Source: Sarcocystis neurona (Eukaryota; Apicomplexa; Conoidasida; Eucoccidiorida; Sarcocystidae). Taken from it: a DNA stretch of 64,000 nucleotides. The translations under genes and the position numbers were made by a program. Below, piece by piece: positions 11,427 to 22,751 of this stretch; the first letter of the stretch is position 1; every line of letters starts with the position of its first letter. The stretch lies in the NCBI GenBank assembly GCA_000727475.1, contig KL647294.1:1486369-1550368 (forward strand), read 5' to 3'. The notes beneath the pieces were generated by a model. It did no database searches. It saw only the letters and a list, made by a program, of their open reading frames with translations, and was not told where the DNA came from.

Positions 11427-14400
11427 ATGGAACTCAACGACACAAAATCAGCAAGCCTACGTGCAAGCGCGGCGTCTCCACCAAACGGCCCTCTTCCAAA
11501 TATTCCGGTGAGGACAAATGTGACACTCCAATGCTTCGCGGATGCTGTTTTTAGGGTTGCTAGATCCGTATGTCTCTCTCGCATTCCTATTCCCGTCCGT
11601 CAGGCGGTCCTACGGCTTCTGTCATTTTACGATTAAATTTGTGCCCTGTTCGCCAAAGTACAGACGGTGGTGTTCGAGGACCGTGTGACACAAAGGATTC
11701 TGCTGCTGCTTGGAATTCGCCTGTCATTTGCGCGTTTGGCCCCGTCTTTCCTGGTTGTTTAGGTGTGCTGCTGCTGCTGGTATTCTTAACGCAGTGCCGC
11801 TGTTACCGTCGCTGTCGTTAACACATTATGCTTGTGGCGGCGCTCCAGTAGCAGTATTAGCTTTAAGCAAGTCTCGGTACACAGAAGTTGCTTTTGTGGT
11901 TGGGTGCAGTGGTTGTCGACTCGGCAAACCGGCGCTGGAACAGAACGGTTTTGAAGAAGAGGAATGGTATCTGTCTATGCCACCTGGAGTGCATCGGCGT
12001 CCGTCTGTTAGTTGTAAATAGGACGCTTTTGAAGAAGAGGAAGGGTACCTGTCTACACACATATATGGTACGTGTAGTGGATCGACGTCCGTGTGCATAC
12101 CTGTTAGTTGTACGCCTAGAGGTGCACCGGATTAATGCGCCACTAAGCGTGAAATACAAGCTGTGTGTTGTCTTCCTATGTTTTCTTTCTGCAAAGCACT
12201 ATACCGGAGAAGCTGGAGGACCAGCAGCAACAGGGGACGGAAGGGATGATGATTTATCAATCGCAGGGTGCCAGCAGTCTGGTGTGACGGGAAGTGCTCC
12301 TAGAAGTGTGGCAACACCCAGCAGCCCCGCTATTACCTATAGAATTCAGCAGCAGCACAGCCATCAGCAACAGGCACCTCCCTGTGGGCAACAGCCTACT
12401 CCACTGCAACAACAGCTACAGCACATGCAGGGATCGCCGCGGACCGGTGGGTCCACCAGCAGGTATACTGACGGCCGGGTAGACACTGGGTCTCCTTTAC
12501 TGGGATCGGTGACTGGATCTTCAGGTGGTTCACAGCAGCTAACCCACTCTCCAAGACAGTCCGGAGAAGCATTTTTGCAGCAGCAGCCCCTTCCACCTGT
12601 ATGTACATCATCGCGAGGCAGTCCTATTGCGTCTACGGCTTCGACGCCTCCGTTGCCGCAGGTGCATGCAACAGCGACAAGTGTAGCACCGGTCCACTCG
12701 TACGTGTCGCCTGGCGGTTCCAGTCCGGTACTGAAGGATCTGTCAGGGTTTCTTGCTGCGGTGGGAAGTAGCAGCGGCAGTTCTCGCTCATGTGCGCTTG
12801 CAGGCGGCAGCGCGGCCGTTCCGTTCGGACCAGCAGGACTGCCTGCAGCAGTGCATGCAGTGGGGAACATAGGGGCTCCTGCAGTGGATCGACAGGAAGA
12901 GGAAGCCCGGGCAGCGGCGTCAGCTGCTGCTGCTGCGAGCATGCAAGCATTGCAGCAGCTTGTGCAAAATGGCGGTTGCTTGTTGCCCTTACCGGAGTCA
13001 CGGCGGCAGCCGATGGTATCCGCAGATCGGGCGTTAAAGGAAGCGTCGGAAGCAGATACAGCTGAAATGAAAAGTTGTCGCGCTGAATGCGAAGAAGCGA
13101 AGCAGTTGCTGCATCAGCAGCAGGTCGACAAAGGGGAGTCAGCGTTTCTCGCTAGTTGCTCTGCTCAACTAGAAAAATTGAATCTCTCCTCTCACCGGGA
13201 GAGAGGACAATCGCCTTTGCAGCAGCATGCACCCAGTGAGAGCCTCTTAGGGCCAGGTCGTGGAGGATCGCATTCTTTCGAAGAGTTTCTTTCGCAGGTC
13301 CATAAACTACTGCGATCTAGTTCCACATCTTCTGCATCTTCTGCCTCCACACCGCGAGTGTTCTGCAGCGGCCGCCCTACAACAGCAGCCCCCCACACAC
13401 CGATAGTAACAACTCCGCTTGCACACCCAGCACCTTATAGTGCGGAAGGTGCGGAAGGAGCATGCAAGCAAAAGTGGGACAACAGCAAGGAGCAAGGAAG
13501 CGGCGCTCAGTGGGGACAAGACTTTCTTGAGGAAGATCTACGCAACGCTGCTGCTGCTGGTCAAACGACAAACCAGCAAGAGGAGGATGATGCAAACAAA
13601 ACCGCGGGTCTCAACAACGGCTCACCTGGAGCGCCTATTATCGATATTGCTGTCCTGCAAGCGGGTACTCAACAATATCTCTTTCCCCCTCTGGTTTGCG
13701 GGACCTGTATGAACTGACTGAAAAAGGATCACGTTTGATCGTACGAACGCTCGCGGAAGTGAAGCGGGACGTACGTTCATTCGAAAGGTGTTTGTGCAGA
13801 CATAGATACGTCGTACTAACTATAGGTGTGTGCGTGTTTGGACGAGAACCTAATAAATACTGTGTGGCATAGTACTGTACACATATGTGTATATACGTAT
13901 GAGTCTTCGTAAATCTTTTTGAAAAAGGAAGAACAACAGGGGGAGACTTTTCTTGACTAGGTGACTGCGCTGTTCTCCTCTCACTGTTTGTCGTAGGAGG
14001 TGAAAATTGTCTCCGCTAAGTTATCTGGTGTCACAAGATGGAAAATATGGATATATGTTACACAAACATGCTTATGGATATATATAGATACGTAGATATG
14101 CTCACATGCGTGTTTGTCTGCACGAAGACGCGTTCAAGTGCAGGAAGGTTGGTAGTTTTGGGAGTTTCCTCGTTGTTTAAGTGACAGAGTGGGTGTGCGG
14201 TGACGCTTGCCTGCTTCGCAGTTGCTGCCAGCTTGGGTGCTAACATTCGCGGTGGCGTCTCTCCTGTAGGTGGACCCAGAGATGGTAAGAACATCGCACT
14301 GTCTTCCGACGGTGATTCATTTTCACGAGTAAAGAGACGTGTCTTTTCAGTATGTACTTCGGAATATATTCACGTGTAGACATCCCCACTCACCTACATA

Positions 14401-17400
14401 CGCATGCGTATAAGAGTTACAGCTTATGTATACATATATAGTTTTTCTCGGAGCACTTTTCACATCTTCTGCGTCCCTTCCTCGACGCTATCGTGGCCTG
14501 CCATTATTTCTTCCTGCAGCCCTTCATGCGTACACGCACTCTTTACATTTAGCCTTTTACAGTGTCCTTTTATCACTAACACTTGCAGCTTCTGCATAGC
14601 AGCATGGGGAAAGTAGCTGCTATTTTTTGAACCGGTTATTTTTTCCGAAAAGAAAGACACTCCATAAATGTAGGATATATATACATATATATAAATACGC
14701 ATAGGTGCATTAGTTTTGGGTCAGCTAATAGTCGACGGAGCAAGTCATTCTTCAGCGTACAGTCGGAGAGGCATCCTGACGTGTACGTGTATATGTAAAT
14801 AGACGTTTTCGTGGTTTCTGATTATTTCCTTCTACAACTTTTACGTTTGTTTGTGGTCAGTTTTTATAGATCTATGAGGACACACACGTATATTCTCAGC
14901 GGTGGAGAAACATTTCTCACTCTGCATATACAGGCATGCCGTACGACCTTTATTGATTCGAAGAAAGTTCATTTTTCCGATATGCCCGTATATTCTTCAT
15001 AGTGCCAGAAGGTGAGAGAGCGTCTTGTTTCCTAGTACCATAGGGAGCACTTTGATATACGGTGAAGGTGCCTTGACGACTCTTTGTATCCCTTTGTATT
15101 CTTGCCAGGCCCTCGAAACCGTAAAACTAAAGCTGCAACTGTATTTCACGATGTCATTTCGCTGCGAATTGCCGGTCTCAGGTAATTGGCTGTGCTAGGA
15201 AGCTGCAGAAATAACTGCAAATGTCCTGTATGAGCTTACTGGAGACATTCAGATTCGGTCGAGTGCTCCGTAGCTCGTATGCTGCAGAAGTGTCTTAAGG
15301 TGTCACTGAGTTTAACCCTTCGAAATTTGCAGTGTTCTTCTATTCGTAGGGCTACGAGAAATGATGTGTGTGAGCTTGTTCGAAGCTTCGTGATGGTGAC
15401 TGGATCTTCTGTCATTCGCATCTAGGAACTTGCTTACCACACTGCAGTTTACTCGATTTTTACTTTCCCTGTAAAGCTGCAACAGCTCGATGCAGACGAG
15501 CGGTCCACATTCTCTCCACATCATCTAGTGAGATTTCCTCTGCAAGTGTATCACAGAAGTTACCAATTCTGTACCACGCAGCCATACGTACGCACCAGTC
15601 ACGTACTATATATTATGTTCCTTCTGTTTCAGGTGCGTTGCGTGGTTTATTATATTCGTATATTATTCATGCTGGATACCGTCTGGATTCTCATTTTCTC
15701 TTCTAGCGTACTCTCGAAGGTATCTGCATACATACGCGTACAGATGCAAGCTCGTGCCGGGCCTTTTGTTTTGCGTTGAAATCACACAGGTTTAGGGCAG
15801 AAAAAGTTTTCTCCGAATTTGGAGTTGCAGACGGTCCTGATGCTACCGGAGCTCCACCGGCAGGCAGCACAGCAACGTACTTCGTTGGAAGGGTCCCGCG
15901 CAGCCGAAGGGGCAGGTGGCCATGACAGTGATTTTCTGCAGAGTGCCCTGGAAATGCTAGAGGAAGGCAAAAATTTGGCTCACAAGGAAGTGCCCCAGCA
16001 GCAGCACCCGGAACAGCAGCAGCAGCCTGAGCAGCAGCAACATCCGACTGCAACAATTCCTACTGTGCAGTTGTCTCCACCAGAGAGAAGACGCGGGTCG
16101 CCACAAGGCGTGTTCCCTGGCAATAGAACCCCCACGCACCGAGCTTCTAGCGGACGACTGTTAGCACCTACGTATCAAACGTATGATGAAATACAAAGCG
16201 CTCCTAATCCCTCCACCCCCATCATCCGCGGGAATGACAAAATTTCTGTTGAACAGTTTTTAATGAGGTAGGTCAGTTCTGTAGCACGTGGAAAGGCTTT
16301 TCTGGGGCAGGGTTACCGTCCATCTGTGCGCGGATGCTAGGCTCAAAGCGCGGCTGCGTTGCTTTTTGTTTCAGAGAGAGTGGGTTCCACTTTTGTACGG
16401 ACGAAAGCGCCTTCGTCACCACCTGTAGCGTGCTGGTTGGCAGTCCAAAAGGATGACATTCATTGGTACTGTGAGGACTTCGGTGGTACCGATTTTAGAT
16501 GGACAACAATTCGCAGAGAAACCACGGTAATAAAGTGATGTGTACGGTGTCGAGTTACAGTACGGTGACTCTTTAATTGTAGCGTTGCATGCCACTCGGA
16601 GCACTAGTTGCCTACTACTACGTTATCGGCTGCTTGCGGTTATCGTGGGTGATGTCCCTGGGGAAGGACTGTTTTCGCACGTATGCAGGCGAGGGGATTT
16701 TTTTATTTTTTACTGGCGCGTTATCGATACATCTGCAGATATATATTGTTGTTACGTGTGCGGTTGTGGATCACAGCTGTGTATACTCCGATAATGGACG
16801 TGCTCCTGCATTGACCTGCACGAGGAACGTGCTCTTGCGTTGTCGTGGATGTTCCTCGGTGTATACCAGCTTTATACCCGTATCTGTTTTGTGCGACTTT
16901 TTTTCCTTCCCAGCTTCCCCTTTACGCGGACCGTGGACTACGCCCACGCGGCATTGAAATTTTGCGCTGACCACAACTTGGTGGTGAAACTGCTGGGGTA
17001 CCACGGAAAGCGTGTAGAATTACTTGAGCGTCAATACTGCTGCCGCATCCAGACCTCTGCTCAGGCCTCTTCGTTTCCTGGCTACCCTAACGGTCGTTGC
17101 GTGCTGTTTACTGGTGGTCTTACATCGCTTTTGCGTGCTTGTTCTGACTTATATGCGGTTGTAGACACATCTAGCCCTGGCTTAAGAACGAATATCGAGG
17201 GGTACCGCGTGTGTCTGGTTGTGCCCGGGGATTTTGTTGGAAGATTGCTGCGTAGTAACTGCGCTGGACTACACGCTTTGCAGGAAGTAGGTGGCCGCTC
17301 CGTTCACATTGCTCTAGGGAACCTATGCGTGGTGATGCGCGGCAATTACTCGGAGCGGGTGCTGCTCATCGATGGAAATTTGGAAGGTGTGTGTCAGGTC

Positions 17401-17547
17401 CTGGAGTATACAGCTGCGCAGTTGCAAGATTTCCTTCGACGTTACGCGGGCAGTCCCGGCCCGGCACTCGGGTCTCCACAGAGCCTTCTTACTAGATACG
17501 AGTTTCTTGACTACCCCAAGCGAATCGAGCTGCACTTGTCTACATAA
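11427..17547 (+). CDS. KH-domain RNA-binding protein (4 exons, about 886 aa)
   Basis: Exons 11427-11507, 12197-13664, 15790-16267 and 16914-17547 join by GT-AG introns in phases 0, 1 and 2 and sum to 2,661 nt. The ATG follows ACCAAG, and exon 1 ends before GTGAGG. Exon 2 is a disordered Gln/Ser/Gly/Pro/Ala-rich region. Exon 3 ends NDKISVEQFLM. Exon 4 carries two KH-type folds: KH1 about residues 684-760 with the GxxG loop as GYHG and the Nova/PCBP-like FPGYPNGR segment; KH2 about 772-848, with CLVVPGDFVGRLL, SERVLLIDG and a C-terminal helix but no clean GxxG. A role in RNA binding or post-transcriptional control is inferred from the fold. The exon 2 donor (GCGG/GTACTC) and exon 2 acceptor (GCAAAG) are the weakest sites. 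Confidence 0.75.
11508..12196 (+). other. Intron 1 of KH gene with a 78-bp tandem repeat
   Basis: GTGAGG donor, GCAAAG acceptor after a pyrimidine-rich run. The segment TTTTGAAGAAGAGGAA recurs at 11949 and 12027 (78-base spacing), each copy followed by GGTANCTGTCTA and a CGTCCGT block. No conserved protein is evident here. Confidence 0.5.
13665..15789 (+). other. Intron 2 of KH gene
   Basis: About 2.1 kb of AT-leaning sequence between the GTACTC donor and the CACACAG acceptor. It holds short AT microsatellites (ATATAC/GTATAT near 13880, 14080 and 14680) and no long coding-like frame that I could support. Confidence 0.5.
16268..16913 (+). other. Intron 3 of KH gene
   Basis: 646 nt from GTAGGT to a pyrimidine-rich acceptor TTTTTTTCCTTCCCAG. 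Phases on both sides agree (2 then 1 base), joining ...EQFLM to S-FPFTRTVDYAH. Confidence 0.65.
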
Positions 17548-17560
17548 GTGACAGGAGGTA

Positions 17561-17824
17561 ATGGAATACAGAATGGCGAAAGAGGAAGACAAGGTGAGTA
17601 ACCGAAAATGGGTCACTAAGGAAGCCCAATACAGAGATAAAAGGCGTAGAGCATTGCAGAGCCAGAGTGCTGAAAACGAGTGTCCGACCGCTACCGCAAT
17701 ATGTGAGCTCGCACCACCGCGAGACGTATGACGTGTGGATGCTCCACAGAAGATCGATATCCCACACAAGCCAAGTGATTCGAGATATAACAAATTCGAA
17801 GCCCGTAGAACTATCTATTTTTGA
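17561..17824 (+). CDS. Small basic protein, possibly with a 24-nt intron (unidentified)
   Basis: An ATG 14 nt after the KH stop opens MEYRMAKEEDKVSNRKW and 55 codons rich in Lys, Arg and Gln, ending APPRD. A GTATG...CCACAG segment of exactly 24 nt (17726-17749) holds the only stop. Removing it continues in frame as KIDIPHKPSDSRYNKFEARR to TIYF and a stop. The result would be 79 aa. Alternatively a GTGAGT at 17594 is the real donor and this is the first exon of a longer gene reaching 18943, or the ORF lies in the KH 3' UTR. No family recognised. Confidence 0.35.
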
Positions 17825-18342
17825 AGCGAACATGATTACGGAAGACGCAGCTGCACAGGGACTTACTCGCTGAATCGTTATGACGCGCAACCGTGTGCTG
17901 CCGTGATTTGTACACGTTTGAGGCGGCCGTGTCTGTGACGACTACCGACTGTTAACTTGTCAGTCGTAGGGAGTATGGCGTACGTACTGCACAGTTATTG
18001 AAAAGAGAAGCAGATCACACCAATCACGCATACCTGCTTCGTCATCTTTTTCTTTCTGCTGGGACAATACCAATGCAGAGCAGCATCTCGTCGGATTCTT
18101 CGTTCTACCCGAGGAGCCAGTCGTACACACTGTAGTGTTGCAGGAGGTCGTCTTCTTCAGGTGATTTGTACTCGCTAGTTGATCATAGAGACCAGCTGGG
18201 GCGCTTGCATCACGCTCGTGTCCGATGGGGATTGAGACTATTAGAGACAAGAAGTTGGATTTCTAGTCCCATTTAAGGAAACACTGCGTTTTTTTGTACA
18301 CAATACCCTCCTGTGAGAACTCGGAGGGTGTATTTGTTCTAG

Positions 18343-18943
18343 TTGTTCACGGAGGTAGGAAGACGCTTTGCTGTTGTGCGAGAAACCAGCACGACATCCC
18401 TTCTGTTATCACCGTACGAAGGGAAAAGCTGTGAATGCAGAGATGATGATAAAACAGGTGTTCTGTCAAAACTACAAAGTATCTGCATATTTGTGTGGGA
18501 ATCTTCCGGATTGAAAGAACCGCCGAAGCGTGGCGGATGAAACTACAGCTCAGCGGACAAAGTTTTTGTAATTCCGCGATGTGTTTGAGCTCGTGTAAAG
18601 ACAAATACCCGTAGACAGGATTAAAAACGAGCGCTTTAGAGAGTAGGCTAGAAAGCGTGGTAGGCTGTCCACTCAAGGTGTTTAGATATTTCCGTGGGAA
18701 GCACACACGTAGTATGTGTGTTTAGGTGTATCCGTGCACACACCACCTGCCACTAGAGTGCGGAGGGATCCTCTAGAGTCATTAGGCAAAGAAGTCGATT
18801 ATAGCGAAAGAGAGACTGAAGAAGCACGAGCGGTACGAATTGGTGTGCTGAAAGGCGAACTCTTGGAAAAAAAGAAGTTGCTGTCGATCATAATGAAGAG
18901 GATCTTTAATCGGGAGCTGGCAATGTCGTTGCGCCTCGTCTAA
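18343..18943 (+). CDS. Probable 3' exons of an unidentified plus-strand gene
   Basis: Two coding-like stretches. The first, about 18343-18540, contains VGRRFAVVRETSTTSLLL and EGKSCECRDDDKTGVLSKL. The second, about 18756-18943, reads VRRDPLESLGKEVDYSERE then EARAVRIGVLKGELLEKKK and LLSIIMKRIFNRELAM before TAA. The latter is a charged, heptad-like (coiled-coil-prone) C-terminus with amino-acid usage unlike its other frames. An acceptor such as CCACTAG before 18759 is plausible. How these connect to each other or to 17561 is unknown; a minus-strand frame also overlaps the first part. Confidence 0.4.
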
Positions 18944-19382
18944 GTAGAGTCAAGGGAACGTGGGCGATTATCCGACTGAAGACAGTTGGTATAGGTTAGT
19001 GTTGCTGTTGTTTTCCATTCATACGCTTGGAATTCTGTGTCATCCTTTGATTTTTCCGTGGATCATCTCAAGTTTTACGGCGTTTCCATGGACAGATGAT
19101 GTGATTTTGTTATTTGTCCGGAAGTAAGCGACGTGGTAATCACAAACAAGAGAAAGCTCAAAAGAGCTCAGCAGTTCCAGCTGCCAGAGTACGCGTGAAC
19201 GTTGAAGATGCATTCTGCGTTTCTGCAAGGTAAAATTTTACCAGCGTGTACTGAAGACTTTCTATTCACATGATGTACCCTGCTTTGGGTTGAAGACGGT
19301 CGGGCAGAACTTCGTACGCCTTACAGAGACAAGCGCCTTGCAACGCGGTGTCGTAGTGTGAGGTACACAGTGAACAATTCAG

Positions 19383-19500
19383 ATGTTTTTTCGTGGTGGT
19401 GCTGCCGAGTTGTCACAGATGTTCTTGGCAGAAACGCCGAATTTTCCCGCGGCTGATTTTTCACCTTGTGACCTCAGGTGTTACACGTTCGACGTCCAAA
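19383..19500 (+). CDS. Exon-like segment, unidentified
   Basis: ATG frame reading MFFRGGAAELSQMFLAETPN then FPAADFSPCDLR, up to a GTGTTA that could be a donor. Composition is coding-like for about 32 codons, then turns atypical. The flanking 18944-19382 and 19501-20254 contain nothing I can support. Confidence 0.25.
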
Positions 19501-20254
19501 TTTCGTGTTGGCCTCGGCATTCGAATTTTGGCAGAGAAAAGTGGAAGTTGGTTGCGTGTCTTTTCCTCAACAGTCACTGAACATTCTACCACAGCAACAG
19601 CGTTTTACTTCGTTCACCCTGGGCCATACCCAGTAAGCTCACTTTAGTTCACGATCAGACGTCTCTTGATGTTGAGCATGGACAACAGAACGTACGCCCA
19701 TCAAGAGGGTGCTGTTAACCACTGAAGTCGGAGCTCCTGCGCGAGTGTAGCCTCTTATTACAGAGGACGCAAAATAAGGCGTCGTGGTCTTCTAAAGGTG
19801 TGTACCTATGATGACTGGGGACAGGTGCTCCAGGAACAACCGGAGTGTGTCCTCATGCTGACTTCAAAACTATATTAGACAATTGAACTAGAAAATCTCT
19901 CAGGGACGAGGTTCAGGATTGGAAGCAGCAATGAGGCGATGAGGGCGCCGTAGCGCCTCAGCAGTTTGTGGTCCTCTAGCGACCACGACAGCATCCAGGG
20001 AGTCTCTGTTCAATCCCGACACTCGCGATAAGCGCGCGGTAGTGGTGACGGTACCGCGTCTCTCTAGAAACCAATCAGATTTGCATTATGGTGCAACGCG
20101 CAGAGAGGCGAGCGACAACTACAGTTCCACGTGAGGGTCGATCTGCGTTGCTATTGGTGGATGAGGGCTGAAGCTCGTTACTTGCACAGCAGGTGGGGTT
20201 AATGCTTTTCAGTCCTCCGTCTATTGTACTGGAAGCCGTGCGCGCTACATGGTT

Positions 20255-20508
20255 CGTAGCTACTTTCTATGAAAAGGATTTATTGTTCTTCCGGCGTTCG
20301 TCACACGTTCTGATACACAAGCATGTAGTAGGGGCATAACGACTTGGTGTAGCATGTTGCTACAATTGTCCTCATTCATTACGTAGCTACTTTCTATGAC
20401 AAGGATTTCTTGTTCTTCCGGCGTTCGTCACACGTTCTGGTACACAAGCATGTAGTAGGGGCATAACGACTTGGTGTAACATGTTGTTACAATTGTCCTC
20501 ATTCATCA
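20255..20508. repeat. 127-bp tandem direct duplication with conserved hairpin
   Basis: Copies at 20255-20381 and 20382-20508 differ at six positions; a third copy begins (CGTA) and is lost. Each copy holds a 7-bp-arm inverted repeat with a TGT loop: TGTAGCA/TGCTACA at 20348-20364 and TGTAACA/TGTTACA at 20475-20491. Two of the six differences are the paired changes in this stem. Confidence 0.95.
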
Positions 20509-20584
20509 CGTATTCTCAGCAACGCGTAGGCCTCCCGAGTTCTGGCTGTGCCGCTGCCTACTTCAGTACGTACAATCAAAACCG

Positions 20585-20876
20585 TTGCGAAGGTCGTGGG
20601 CTACTGATGTCCAGTTCGTACCGCGGTGTTTCACCATTAACACACGCGGGCGCTCAACCACATGCTTTTGTCTAGCATTTGGCGTTGATCGGGCTGTTTG
20701 TGGTAGACTAGAACGGGATAAACAGGTAACCTTCGCGACGCCACCGCTTACATCTCCGGGAGATCTGGCGCTGTTCATTATGGCATTGCAGACGGAGAGA
20801 CTGTCTATGCAGTTGCAAGTCCGACTCTGCTTCTGCGGGGACTTAAAGAAGGAGATTTTGTATTTACATTGCTCAG
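20585..20876 (+). CDS. Exon of an unidentified plus-strand gene
   Basis: Frame containing FGVDRAVCGRLERDKQVTFA, PPLTSPGDLALFIMALQTER and QVRLCFCGDLKKEILYLHCS, ending in a split codon at a GTGCGA donor (phase 1). Composition is clearly protein-like. A later frame, about 21015-21180 (SRSIPVHCHYMLNITPEGSR), could be the next exon. No family recognised. Confidence 0.4.
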
Positions 20877-21400
20877 GTGCGACGTGCATCTCTCATTGAT
20901 ACCACTGCTTTTTTAGAATAGCCAGGATCAGACTGGCTTGTTTTCTAAGGAAAACGTGCGATTTCACATTATACATGCACTTTCTCTCACAATTTTCGCA
21001 CTACGTGGGAACCGGTGCTGCACTGCTGCGAAGTCGTTTCACATGGTCAACGTACTTCACAACTACGAAATGTGTCTCGGAGTATTCCTGTACATTGCCA
21101 TTACATGCTCAATATTACACCAGAAGGGTCAAGAAAAGCAAACTCCACCTCTAGAAAAAAGACGAACTGCGACTTCAAAGTGAAGACCCATAGTCTGTTC
21201 TTTCGAACAACTCATACACTTTCTTTGGCCCCAGTAACCAAATCGCGTGTCTAAAACTGCGTTGTTTACTTGCTTCCAGAGGTTACAACAGCCTGTCATC
21301 TACAGCACCGGGGCAGCTGTGCGTCCCCACACCATCACGGAACTCAGGAGGACAACAGACGTCCCCTTATCTTTTTTATCATTGTTTCTCCATCAGTTTG

Positions 21401-21622
21401 CTAACTGACTTCAGCTGTTACTCTTCCACAGGATAGAGGTGACATTATGTTGCGCGGAAATATAGTAGTGGCAAAAGCGTGCCTGTTGTGTTCTGTCAAC
21501 AGATCTACTCTGTTCATCTCGCTCGGTCGGCACCTGAATCTGTATGACGTAGTAAACTTTGTGGGATAATGCAGCCGGATCGTCTTGACAGCTCGAAGCA
21601 CATTTTCAAGTGAAACCGACAT
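21401..21622 (-). CDS. Possible first exon of a minus-strand gene
   Basis: ATG (with A at -3) opens MSVSLENVLRAVKTIRLHYP then TKFTTSYRF before an AG/GTGCCG donor-like site; the frame runs on to 21401. Only the first ~29 codons look coding. Confidence 0.2.
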   Translation of the reverse strand: MSVSLENVLRAVKTIRLHYPTKFTTSYRFRCRPSEMNRVDLLTEHNRHAFATTIFPRNIMSPLSCGRVTAEVS

Positions 21623-21714
21623 TTCCTTGAAGGCCTACAAACTGCACAACGGACGAGCGGTACCGTGTCGTTCATAGATGTTGCTGCTCCACTGCAACAG
21701 TGTAAGACGCGTGG

Positions 21715-22050
21715 ATGGATAAATACGTCGCTAGCGCATCAGAACGAGCACTGAATTGGGCGCTATGGGTTAGTAGCAACACACTCGATATATGGAACAG
21801 GAATGAGGCAGGGGCATTTAACACCCATTGTTTGCTATCCGCGAATGCCTTTTTCCCATGTCATGGTGCTTCAGTCCCTTTGTCTTCGATCTTGATTAGA
21901 CTCTGCCTCGAACTCGACAGGAAGCTCACCCTGCACCACACAAGTAGGGATAAACTTGCTAACTTCGGCGCACGGTACTGTCCTATTGCTGATTCCTTCT
22001 GTCTCAGTATTCAAGCTATGCGGAGCCACCTTCCGCATCCTGTGTACTGA
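21715..22050 (+). CDS. ATG-initiated 111-codon frame, uncertain
   Basis: Begins MDKYVASASERALNWALWVS and stays open to 22050. No recognisable domain; it could be coding or chance. Flanks 21255-21400 and 22051-22640 hold nothing supported, apart from AT microsatellites near 22385-22410. Confidence 0.25.
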   Translation: MDKYVASASERALNWALWVSSNTLDIWNRNEAGAFNTHCLLSANAFFPCHGASVPLSSILIRLCLELDRKLTLHHTSRDKLANFGARYCPIADSFCLSIQAMRSHLPHPVY

Positions 22051-22751
22051 CATGTACGTGGTGATACTGCGCTCCTTCTGCACCACTTGGAAAAGTGTAC
22101 ACGTTCATGATCCCACCCTCACAGTGGCTGAGCAAGTTCTCAACAATACGAGAGTATACAGGTGACCGGCCTACTCACTTGCCTTTCACGGTTCCACTCT
22201 TTTCAGCGCTTTCCTCGTTCCGTCAGCGTGGCAGATTCCCTCTTCAGTTTCCAGAATGTTACTGATGTACACCCGAATGCGTGAGAAAATTTCACTTACC
22301 GTCTCTTCACTACGTGTATATGCACACACGCTAGAATCCTAATACTTACACACTTGTGGAGGTGTACTAACATGTACAAACGTATGCGTATATATATATA
22401 TATATAACATTCATATGCAGGTGTACATATGCTACACGCGCAGAAATGTGTATGGAGGCGGAGCGAATGTGCGGGACTCATAGAAACACGGGCTAACTTA
22501 GCCACATCCTTGTCTGAGACCGAATTTATGGTGTACTGACATCTACACGACTCTTCTGGCCTGCAGCAGAATCCACTGGCGTAGTTGGCCTACCACAAAT
22601 GCTCCCTCCGCAGGCCTGCCGCCGGCCACACACTCCATCTAGCAGATGAAGCCACGTCTCTTTCTCTGCTCTCTCATGCACCACGTCATCAGTAGTCCAG
22701 TGCTATTGTTCATATATATATATATATATACATATATATGCATATATCATC

